DNA from: Peptococcaceae bacterium
GTDB lineage: Bacteria > Bacillota > DSM-521 > Neomoorellales > Neomoorellaceae
DNA: 10,436 nucleotides
Direction: 5' to 3'
Assembly: GCA_003509545.1 (NCBI GenBank)
Contig: DOLC01000030.1
Location: 1 to 10,436 of the forward strand
This document shows positions 1 to 5,209 of this stretch, in pieces. The notes below the pieces were generated by a model, which saw nothing but the letters and a program-made list of their open reading frames with translations, searched no databases and was not told where the DNA came from. How positions within the stretch are numbered: position 1 is the first letter of the stretch; each line of letters starts with the position of its first letter. The translations under genes were made by a program, and so were the position numbers.

Positions 1-47
1 TAAGCCAAAGCAGGCTGAAAAGTGGGGATACGTCAGGAGGTCCTTCC
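1..47. other. Left edge, no gene identified
   Basis: The window opens with TAA, which could be the stop of a gene lying to the left. selB often neighbours selC in clostridia, but nothing here proves that. I see no RNA gene or open frame in these bases. Confidence 0.3.
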
Positions 48-76
48 TTGCCTAATGGGGATGGATATGTTAAAAT
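48..76 (+). promoter_or_regulatory. Sigma-A type promoter for selC
   Basis: A -35 box TTGCCT at 48-53 and a -10 box TAAAAT at 71-76 are separated by 17 bp. A TGT at 68-70 makes an extended -10. Transcription would start near 83, about 20 bases before the tRNA 5' end. The same transcript could continue through the small CxxC gene to the terminator at 486-534, since no other promoter is visible between them. Confidence 0.7.
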
Positions 77-105
77 AGCGGTTACGTAGGGCAAAGGTTA
101 AGGAC

Positions 106-205
106 GGGGGTGGATCGGGCCTGGTGGCCTGCCTGGACTTCAAATCCAGCCGGCGCGCGGGGTCGTCCCGGGCGCGGTGGGTTCGATTCCCACACACTCC
201 CGCCA
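106..205 (+). tRNA. selC: tRNA-Sec (anticodon UCA)
   Basis: This is the tRNA that inserts selenocysteine at recoded UGA codons; it is charged with serine, converted by SelA (bacterial route) and delivered by SelB. Visible features are an anticodon stem 133-137/145-149 with loop CTTCAAA and anticodon TCA at 140-142; a six-base-pair D stem (116-121/126-131) with a four-base loop; a long GC-rich variable arm (150-176); a T arm 177-193 with loop TTCGATT; discriminator G202; and an encoded CCA at 203-205. The acceptor stem is about 8 bp (106-113 with 194-201), giving the 8+5 architecture typical of bacterial tRNA-Sec. The eighth pair is G-A rather than Watson-Crick. At 100 bases it is slightly longer than the E. 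coli molecule. Its presence implies that selenoproteins are encoded elsewhere in the genome. Confidence 0.95.
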
Positions 206-238
206 AAATTTATTTATTCTTGCCTGGAGGTGAAGGCC

Positions 239-445
239 TTGACCATTACCAAGGACATGAGCATTACCGAAGTGGTAAACAAGTACCCGGAGACCGTTCC
301 CGTATTCATGGAGCACGGAATGGGTTGCTTGGGTTGTGCCGCAGCCCGGTTTGAGAATATCGAACAGGGGGCCATGGCCCACGGCATAGATGTGGATAAA
401 CTGATTGAAGATCTGAACAGGGCGGTACAAGGCAAAGAGAAATAG
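239..445 (+). CDS. Small CxxC protein, DUF1858-type redox-disulfide domain
   Basis: A 68-residue protein made of a single domain. It starts at TTG because GGAGGTG at 226-232 lies six bases upstream and the homologous region begins there; longer readings of the same frame run back through the tRNA. The sequence starts with a short beta-like stretch, has the segment TEVVNKYPETVPVFMEHGMGC (split here: TEVVNKYPE, then TVPVFMEHG, then MGC), and carries a CLGC motif (Cys30, Cys33) followed by a helix. This pattern is typical of the DUF1858 / hybrid-cluster-protein-associated redox disulfide family. Family members occur alone or fused to redox enzymes and their exact role is not settled. A thiol redox or cluster-binding role is inference. 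It sits 33 bases after selC, apparently on the same transcript. There is no in-frame UGA, so it is not itself a selenoprotein. Confidence 0.85.
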   Translation: MTITKDMSITEVVNKYPETVPVFMEHGMGCLGCAAARFENIEQGAMAHGIDVDKLIEDLNRAVQGKEK

Positions 446-485
446 GGCGAGCGCAAGTAAAAGTAGCCATGATGGGTAACGCAGC

Positions 486-534
486 AATCGCTCTTTATGT
501 CGTAAAGGATTCGCATAAAGGGCGATTTTTTATT
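486..534 (+). terminator. Intrinsic terminator after the selC-CxxC transcript
   Basis: A 14-bp stem pairs 486-499 with 514-527, with one G-T pair, around a 14-base loop. A run of T follows at 526-531, then ATT. The next gene's ribosome binding site begins only 14 bases later. A possible competing pairing, GAGCG at 449-453 with CGCTC at 489-493, would disrupt the left arm, so attenuation of the next gene is conceivable but unproven. Confidence 0.85.
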
Positions 535-563
535 ACGGGCGTCTGCCGGGGAGGTTTTGGCCG

Positions 564-1790
564 ATGGCGTGCACATACGACCGCATCTTCTGCCAGTTGA
601 TAGGCGCTTTGGCCACGGTACTGGATATGGAGGACGACCACAAGCTGCATCACGCCTGGCGGGTGGCCATTCTCTCGCGGGAAGTGGCCCGCAGGCTCTG
701 GCCCCATCGGGAAGGAGACATCTTCTACGCCGGACTGCTCCACGACCTGGGCGGTATAGGCCTCCCAGACCATATCGTGCACCGAGTTCTACGGCCCGGA
801 GCCGAGGACGACCCGGAAATCCGCGCCCATCCGGAGCGCGGGGCGGAGATGGTTTCTCTCCTTCCCGGCGTAGGCGCCAGGCTCCGCGATCTGGTGGCCC
901 AACACCACGAGCACTGGGACGGTTCCGGCTATCCCCGGGGCCTCAAGGACGGCGAGATCGACGGCGGTGCCCTGTTGCTGAACCTGAGCGACGTGCTGGA
1001 CCTCCAGCTCCGGAGTTCCCCAGGCCGGGCCTGGGAGGATGTGCGGCGTCGGATGGAGAGGCTCGCGGGGAGGGCCTATCCCGTTGAACTATGGCGGGAG
1101 GCGGACCGCCTCCTCTCGGCCGGCCTTTGGGAGCGCCTGGCCGGAGAAGAAGCCTTGGAGGGGGAAATCGCGGCGGCCATGAGCCAGCTCCCCCCGGCCG
1201 GCTGGGAGGAGGACGCCCCCCTTACGGCCACCATTTCTCTTTTCGCCCGGATTATCGATGCCAAGCACGGATACACCGGCGGCCACTCCCAGCGGGTGGC
1301 CACCTACGCCGGGAAATTGGCGGGAGCCCTGGGTATGGAGGAAGGCGAGCGGCAAAAAGTGGAGATAGCCGGCCTCCTCCACGATTTGGGCAAGGTTGCC
1401 GTACCCAGGCCGGTCCTGGACAAACCCGGCCGCCTGGACCCCTGGGAGTTGGAAATAGTAAGGAAGCACCCGGCCCGAACTATAGAGCTGCTGGGCAACG
1501 TCACCCACCTCAAAGAAATAGCCCCCCTGGCCGGCCTCCATCATGAGCGTTACGACGGCAGGGGTTATCCTTACGGGCTGAAAGGCTCCGACATTCCCTT
1601 GGGAGCCCGACTAATCGCCGTGGCCGATGCCTTTGACGCCATGACCTCTCCACGGCCCTACCAGCCTACCCGCTCCCCACAGGAGGCCCTGGAGGTACTG
1701 GCCCGCGAAGCAGGGAAGCAATTCGACCCGCAGGTGGTAGACATGGCGGAAGTTCTCCTTGACGGCCAAGGGATCCCCAATCCGAACTGA
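564..1790 (+). CDS. Tandem HD / HD-GYP domain protein (predicted cyclic-di-GMP phosphodiesterase)
   Basis: A 408-residue soluble protein with two HD-type hydrolase domains and no receiver, PAS or membrane segment. The ATG follows GGGGAGG (548-554) at nine bases. Domain 1 (about 1-150) has His-Asp at 60-61, the HHEHWDGSGYP motif at 114-124 and the downstream Asp143, but reads HDLGG where the family has HDxGK. Domain 2 (about 220-400) is a complete HD-GYP: GHSQR at 240-244, HDLGK at 273-277, HHERYDGRGYP at 326-336, then ADAFDAMTSPRPY. HD-GYP enzymes are metal-dependent and hydrolyse c-di-GMP, usually to GMP; this activity is inferred from motifs. It is followed by a histidine kinase gene 16 bases after the stop and probably shares its transcript. 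No promoter is evident between the upstream terminator and the start codon. Confidence 0.9.
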   Translation: MACTYDRIFCQLIGALATVLDMEDDHKLHHAWRVAILSREVARRLWPHREGDIFYAGLLHDLGGIGLPDHIVHRVLRPGAEDDPEIRAHPERGAEMVSLLPGVGARLRDLVAQHHEHWDGSGYPRGLKDGEIDGGALLLNLSDVLDLQLRSSPGRAWEDVRRRMERLAGRAYPVELWREADRLLSAGLWERLAGEEALEGEIAAAMSQLPPAGWEEDAPLTATISLFARIIDAKHGYTGGHSQRVATYAGKLAGALGMEEGERQKVEIAGLLHDLGKVAVPRPVLDKPGRLDPWELEIVRKHPARTIELLGNVTHLKEIAPLAGLHHERYDGRGYPYGLKGSDIPLGARLIAVADAFDAMTSPRPYQPTRSPQEALEVLAREAGKQFDPQVVDMAEVLLDGQGIPNPN

Positions 1791-1806
1791 CCGGGGGTCG
1801 AGGAAA

Positions 1807-3255
1807 GTGCACCGACTGGCACGCCGCCTAACGATCCGAGTGACCGCCCTGGCCCTGGGGTATTCCCTCCTGGCTTTTCTCTTTGTACGATATAGCCTCT
1901 GGTACCGGTGGATAGAAGAAATAGGCGTGGTTCCGCCGGGGGCCGCCTCCCACACCCTACCGCTGGTGGAGGCCGGGTTTTTGAAGATGGCCCTGGGCGG
2001 CATTCTCCTCCTGGCCTGCGGTACCTACCTGGTGGCCCGCCGGCTCCTGGGCCCCTTATCGACCATGCTCCCCGCCACCCGCAGGATCGCCTCCGGCGAC
2101 CTGGAGCAGCGCCTGGAGGTGCCGGCCGACGACGAATTGGGTCTCCTGGCCCGCCACCTTAATGAGATGGTGGAGCGGCTCCGCAGCAATATAAGAGAAA
2201 TTTCCAACGAGCGGAATAAGGTGAGGTCCATCCTGGCCAGTCTTACCGACGCTGTGGTGGCCGTGGATCAGGTGGGGCGGGTAATACTGTGCAACCCGGC
2301 AGCAGAGGCCCTCCTCAACAAAAAGGTAGAAGAGATGGAGCAGAAGTATCTCCTGGAGGTCATCCGCAACCACGAGCTGGACCGGTTGGCCAAGGACATC
2401 TTGGAGAAGGGAGAGCCTGCAGAGGTCGAAGTCAGGCTATTTCCCACCAGTCCCCGCCTTTTCCGGGTCCACGGAGCCCCCATCTTCGGGGAACGAGGAC
2501 GGATCGTGGGAGCCGTCCTTTCCCTGCGGGATATAACCGAGATCCGGCGTCTGGAGCAGGTTCGGAGCGAATTCGTGGCCAATGTTTCCCACGAACTGCG
2601 CACTCCCCTTACTTCCATCCGCGGTTTTGTGGAAACCCTGCTGGAAGGGGCCCTGGCCGACGAGAAGACCAGCCGCCGCTTCCTGGGGATTATCAACAAC
2701 GAGGCCCAGCGTCTGCAGCGCCTTATCGAAGACCTGTTAACCCTTTCGCGGGTAGAGCACCGGTCCCCGGAACCGGTGGGGGTGGGGGCCTCCCTTCCCC
2801 AGGCCGTGGCAAGGGTATTGGAGGTGGTAGGGCCCCTGGCCGAAGAAAGGGGGGTGGCCCTCAGAACAGAAATTCCTTCCGACCTCCTCCACCTGCGGCT
2901 TCCGGAGAACTTCCTGGACCAAATCCTCCTCAACCTTTTGGATAATGCTATCAAGTACACTCCGGAGGGCGGCGAGGTAACGGTAAGGGCTTTCAGGGAA
3001 GGTTCCCGGGCCAGGGTGGAAGTTCAGGATACGGGGATAGGTATTCCCCCCGAAAGCCTGCCGCGGATCTTTGAACGATTCTATAGGGTAGATAAGGCGC
3101 GCTCTCGGGCCCTGGGAGGCACGGGTCTGGGCCTGGCCATCGTTAAACATATGGTGGAAGCCTACGGGGGCACCGTGGGGGTGGAAAGCCAGCCCGGGAA
3201 AGGCAGCACCTTTCATTTTACAGTACCCCTCATGAGGAGGACGGAAGGGGGATGA
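1807..3255 (+). CDS. Membrane sensor histidine kinase (PhoR/WalK-like; HAMP-PAS-HisKA-HATPase)
   Basis: Predicted 482 residues from GTG 1807; a TTG at 1759 in frame would add 16 residues but overlap the HD-GYP gene by 32 bases. A purine-rich GGGGG...AGG stretch precedes 1807. Order: arginine-rich N-terminus; membrane segment about 12-32; short external loop of roughly 25 residues; second segment about 58-77; HAMP linker about 78-130; PAS domain about 145-250; H box VSHELRTPL with phospho-acceptor His262; N box with Asn380; G1 box DTGIGIP from Asp408; and a GTGLGLAIV G2 box. All catalytic boxes are intact, so autophosphorylation is expected. The loop is too small for a classic extracellular sensor domain, so sensing through the membrane or PAS domain is plausible (inference). 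No response regulator gene lies in the window, so it is an orphan kinase here. Confidence 0.92.
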   Translation: MHRLARRLTIRVTALALGYSLLAFLFVRYSLWYRWIEEIGVVPPGAASHTLPLVEAGFLKMALGGILLLACGTYLVARRLLGPLSTMLPATRRIASGDLEQRLEVPADDELGLLARHLNEMVERLRSNIREISNERNKVRSILASLTDAVVAVDQVGRVILCNPAAEALLNKKVEEMEQKYLLEVIRNHELDRLAKDILEKGEPAEVEVRLFPTSPRLFRVHGAPIFGERGRIVGAVLSLRDITEIRRLEQVRSEFVANVSHELRTPLTSIRGFVETLLEGALADEKTSRRFLGIINNEAQRLQRLIEDLLTLSRVEHRSPEPVGVGASLPQAVARVLEVVGPLAEERGVALRTEIPSDLLHLRLPENFLDQILLNLLDNAIKYTPEGGEVTVRAFREGSRARVEVQDTGIGIPPESLPRIFERFYRVDKARSRALGGTGLGLAIVKHMVEAYGGTVGVESQPGKGSTFHFTVPLMRRTEGG

Positions 3256-3259
3256 CGAG

Positions 3260-3595
3260 ATGCCGGGAACCAAGCAGGACGAACAAGGGCAGGGTAGGGT
3301 ATACCGGCGCGTGGTGGACCTCAAGGGGCGGGTTACCCTGCCGGTCGAGATGCGGCAGCAGCTGGGGATACGGACGGGGGAGGAAGTGGAGTTCGTTGTC
3401 AAAGAAGAGGGAGAATGGTATTTGCGCAAGCCCCCTGAGCAGAAGTCCTGCGCCATGTGCGGGGCTGCGGCACACCTTTTCATCCTGGGAAACCAGGCCC
3501 TCTGCCAGCCCTGTGCCCTCGAGTATGTTCAAAGGCTGGCGCGGGAATTGGGCCTTTCGGTCGTGGGAAAGGGTGGGAATTTTTCTAAGAAGTAG
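3260..3595 (+). CDS. SpoVT/AbrB-type DNA-binding protein with C-terminal zinc-ribbon-like CxxC pairs
   Basis: A 111-residue protein. The ATG lies four bases after the kinase stop, behind AAGGGGG (3245-3251) at eight bases, so translation is probably coupled. Residues about 13-57 match the swapped-hairpin AbrB/MazE/SpoVT fold, with the motif DLKGRVTLPVEMRQQLGI and then TGEEVEFVV. The C-terminal part has Cys64-x2-Cys67 and Cys82-x2-Cys85, a likely structural zinc site or thiol switch, followed by a helix and a basic tail. AbrB-type proteins act as dimers or tetramers on DNA and often control transition-state or sporulation genes; the target here is unknown. As the last gene of the HD-GYP/kinase cluster it could be the output of that cluster, but no biochemical link can be seen. 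An antitoxin (MazE-like) role is less likely because no toxin gene is adjacent. Confidence 0.85.
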   Translation: MPGTKQDEQGQGRVYRRVVDLKGRVTLPVEMRQQLGIRTGEEVEFVVKEEGEWYLRKPPEQKSCAMCGAAAHLFILGNQALCQPCALEYVQRLARELGLSVVGKGGNFSKK

Positions 3596-3662
3596 GATTT
3601 AGCAGACCGGTGTCGAATAAATAAACATAGGATACAACGCTTGAGAATTTCGTCGAAAAAGT

Positions 3663-3758
3663 GAGCCGCCTCAGGGTAAACCTGTCGAAAGGCAGGGGCA
3701 CAAAGCCATGGGTCTAAGGCCCCCGCAACCGGGGCTATGATCGCCAGGCTGCCGGCTC
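3663..3758 (+). promoter_or_regulatory. Class I cyclic-di-GMP riboswitch (GEMM aptamer)
   Basis: P1 pairs GAGCCG (3663-3668) with CGGCTC (3753-3758). The conserved AGGGTAAACC (3673-3682) leads into P2 (3681-3686/3691-3696), closed by a GAAA tetraloop (3687-3690). ACAAAGCC (3700-3707) follows. P3 contains the tetraloop receptor CTAAG (3714-3718) opposite TATG (3736-3739), with GCCCC/GGGGC (3719-3723/3731-3735) above it. The 3' side ends in GGCTGCC. The position equivalent to G20 of the Vibrio Vc2 aptamer is G3675, which favours c-di-GMP over 3',3'-cGAMP, where A is usual. The equivalent of A47 is A3702. It lies upstream of an HD-GYP gene, a natural c-di-GMP target. No convincing promoter is visible in 3596-3662, so it may be read from the upstream operon or from a promoter I cannot recognise. 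Confidence 0.93.
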
Positions 3759-3772
3759 GCAAGGGAGGAGAG

Positions 3773-3802
3773 CCTTGCCTTGGAGCAAGGTTTATTTTGT
3801 TT
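3773..3802 (+). terminator. Riboswitch expression-platform terminator
   Basis: CCTTGC (3773-3778) pairs with GCAAGG (3785-3790) around a six-base loop, followed by a T-rich tract TTTATTTTGTTT. Two competing pairings exist upstream. GCAAGG (3759-3764), directly after P1, can pair with the same CCTTGC. The P1 strand GGCTC (3754-3758) can pair with GAGCC (3770-3774). Ligand binding could therefore decide whether the terminator forms, but I cannot assign on or off polarity from pairing alone. Confidence 0.7.
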
Positions 3803-3835
3803 GGGCCGTTCCCGGAGGCGCCTTAGTAGGAAGGA

Positions 3836-4483
3836 ATGTCGTGGCAAGTGCCGGAGAACACCGTCGTTACTCTATTGCAGCGCCTTTATGACCACTCCAG
3901 GCTTACGTACCGCCACAGCATCCACGTGGCGGCCATCAGCTATCAGTTGGCGGAGGAGTTGGGCCTGCCCAAATACCGGGTGCGCCGGATCTTTTGGGGA
4001 GCGCTGGTTCACGATCTGGGGAAGCTGGCCGTTGACCGGGAGATCCTGCATAAGAAGGGACCCCTTACGGAAGACGAGTGGAAAAAGATCTACGAACATC
4101 CCCGGGAAGGCTGCCGCCTGCTCCCCCGGGGCCGGGAATGGCAGGACCTCAGGGAGATGGTGCTTTATCACCACGAAAGGTGGGACGGGAGGGGGTACAG
4201 CGGCCTTTGCCAAGGGGAAATACCCCTGGGAGCCAGGATTATAGCCCTCGCTGACGCCCTGGATGCCATGACTTCGAGCCGCCCCTACCAGAAAAGACGC
4301 GAAATGCTGGCCGCCCTGGAAGAAGTCAAGCGGTGCAGCGGGAGCCAGTTCGATCCCCAGGTGGTGGAAGCCCTTTTCTCCTTGACGATGAACCTTTTAA
4401 AGGGCCGTCCTCGGTCTGCGTCTTATAAAGTTAACGAAATCTTAAAGAGAACAACATGGATTTTTAACAGTAATGAATTATAA
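3836..4483 (+). CDS. Single-domain HD-GYP protein (predicted cyclic-di-GMP phosphodiesterase)
   Basis: A 215-residue soluble protein with an HD-GYP domain from about residue 10 to 185. Visible motifs are RHSIH (26-30), VHDLGK with His59-Asp60, YHHERWDGRGYS and then ADALDAMTSSRPYQ. The signature tripeptide is GYS instead of GYP; the metal-binding His and Asp residues are present. The last 25-30 residues are basic and AT-rich in DNA and fall outside the family core. The start is ATG 3836 behind AGTAGGA, with four bases between AGGA and ATG; GTG 3848 is an in-frame alternative with AGGAAGG 13 bases upstream. The gene lies behind the c-di-GMP riboswitch and its terminator, so its expression is probably set by the molecule it would degrade. 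It ends before the terminator at 4568-4594. Confidence 0.9.
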   Translation: MSWQVPENTVVTLLQRLYDHSRLTYRHSIHVAAISYQLAEELGLPKYRVRRIFWGALVHDLGKLAVDREILHKKGPLTEDEWKKIYEHPREGCRLLPRGREWQDLREMVLYHHERWDGRGYSGLCQGEIPLGARIIALADALDAMTSSRPYQKRREMLAALEEVKRCSGSQFDPQVVEALFSLTMNLLKGRPRSASYKVNEILKRTTWIFNSNEL

Positions 4484-4567
4484 TTTCAATTAGAGGATAA
4501 CCACTTACCCGCCGGCGTTGCAGTTAAGCGTCCTCTGACCTCCTTATTTATATATACTTACTTCTTG

Positions 4568-4594
4568 CCCAGAGGTTATCTGGGCCGTTTTTTT
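4568..4594 (+). terminator. Intrinsic terminator downstream of the HD-GYP gene
   Basis: CCCAGA (4568-4573) pairs with TCTGGG (4579-4584) around a five-base loop, followed by CCG and seven T (4588-4594). It lies 85 bases after the HD-GYP stop. Between them, 4492-4497 (AGAGGA) and 4531-4536 (TCCTCT) could form a further stem in the 3' untranslated region. Confidence 0.85.
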
Positions 4595-4606
4595 ATCCCA
4601 AACAGC

Positions 4607-4643
4607 GGAAGGCCGCCCCAAAAAACCCCTAAGGCGGCCTTCC
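4607..4643. repeat. Perfect 11-bp inverted repeat
   Basis: GGAAGGCCGCC (4607-4617) and GGCGGCCTTCC (4633-4643) are exact reverse complements around a 15-base loop containing A6 and C4. No T tract follows on either strand, so it is not a classical terminator, though it could act as a transcript-end hairpin or RNA stabiliser for either strand. Confidence 0.75.
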
Positions 4644-4649
4644 CTTTAA

Positions 4650-5095
4650 AGAGCCCATAAGGACCTTCGTTCCGGCTACGACAAATCCTTACGTAGCCCG
4701 AGGCAGTCTTTCGACTACCACGGACCATTACAGGACTTATCGTAACCTTGACTCGATAACCGGGGATACCTTAGAAGCCGACTCTGATCCCTCGACCAGG
4801 CGCCGACCTCCAGCCCTCAACTCCCCACAGGCCTGCGGCACCCCTGGTTATCTTAGCTCGACCGACGTTGATCCCGGCAGACCTACCGGCGATCCTCGGA
4901 CCGCCGACAAGCCCTGGAGGACCTACCGCCGATCTGCCCGCCGGCCGGTACCGAGCCCCCGGACCCGGTAGCGACCTTTGGCCGAAGGTTACCGAGCCCC
5001 TTGCGAGACCCGATAACCCTCTTGGCTCGGCCCTTACGGACCCTGACAGTACTATTATGGCCCGGTAGCCCGCTGATTATTAATGTAATCCCGGC
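4650..5095 (-). ncRNA. Candidate large structured RNA of unknown class, or undefined intergenic region
   Basis: About 450 bases without a credible open frame, between a terminator and the next promoter. The minus strand is purine-rich and holds many hairpins: 4674-4680/4692-4698 (7 bp); 4702-4708/4713-4719 (7 bp with loop GAAA on the minus strand); 4737-4742/4754-4759 (6 bp); 4870-4877/4886-4894 (8 bp with one bulge); 4967-4978/4985-4993 (9 bp with a 3-base bulge); 4992-4998/5024-5030 (7 bp). The GAAA hairpin needs a U-G wobble that works only on the minus-strand RNA; the plus-strand copy would have a C-A mismatch. A weak minus promoter is possible (TTCTCA near 5110, TACATT near 5088, 17-bp spacer). 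I looked for RNase P, tmRNA, 6S and OLE signatures and could not recognise any. Strand and boundaries are tentative. Confidence 0.35.
4874..4934. repeat. Imperfect 40-bp direct repeat
   Basis: ACCTACCGGCGATC (4881-4894) recurs as ACCTACCGCCGATC (4921-4934), exactly 40 bases apart with one mismatch in 14. The bases just before each copy (CCCGGCAG and CCCTGGAGG) are also alike. Related CTACCGGG/CCCGGTAG words occur elsewhere in 4965-5070, so the block may have grown by local duplication or contain repeated RNA modules. Confidence 0.55.
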
Positions 5096-5136
5096 TTATT
5101 TCCCTGAGAAAACTTGGTTTTTAAAGGTATTTTACA

Positions 5137-5165
5137 AAGACAAGGGAGCCATCTTACGTTATACT
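5137..5165 (+). promoter_or_regulatory. Promoter for the PHP-radA pair
   Basis: A -10 box TATACT (5160-5165) lies 17 bp after AAGACA (5137-5142), which matches four of six bases of TTGACA. Transcription would start near 5172, leaving a leader of about 38 bases with the ribosome binding site AGGGAGGGG at 5192-5200. Confidence 0.55.
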
Positions 5166-5209
5166 GTACTTGAAGGGCGACGGGAAGGAACAGGGAGGGG
5201 TAGGTTGAG

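Noticed and set aside
239..445. Selenoprotein next to selC
   Set aside because: No in-frame UGA; the motif is encoded with ordinary cysteine codons.
446..534. Possible second c-di-GMP riboswitch before the first HD-GYP gene
   Set aside because: The AGGGxAAACC and CAAAGCC boxes and the tetraloop receptor are absent; only a terminator is supported.
2268..2960. Open frame of 230 codons on the minus strand
   Set aside because: Antisense to the histidine kinase, which has complete conserved boxes; the Arg/Ser-rich translation is typical of an antisense shadow in GC-rich DNA.
3663..3758. Possible cGAMP-selective GEMM-Ib variant
   Set aside because: The position that is A in those variants is G (3675) here, favouring c-di-GMP, although only binding tests would settle it.
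4868..5068. Open frame of 66 codons on the + strand within the non-coding block
   Set aside because: Proline-rich low-complexity translation, no ribosome binding site and no family resemblance; it lies inside the repeat- and hairpin-rich block.
4650..5095. RNase P RNA, tmRNA, 6S or OLE RNA
   Set aside because: I could find no GAGGAAAGTCC-type RNase P box, no tRNA-like ends for tmRNA and no recognisable 6S layout; OLE could not be recognised by eye and its usual isoprenoid/DNA-repair neighbours are not directly adjacent.
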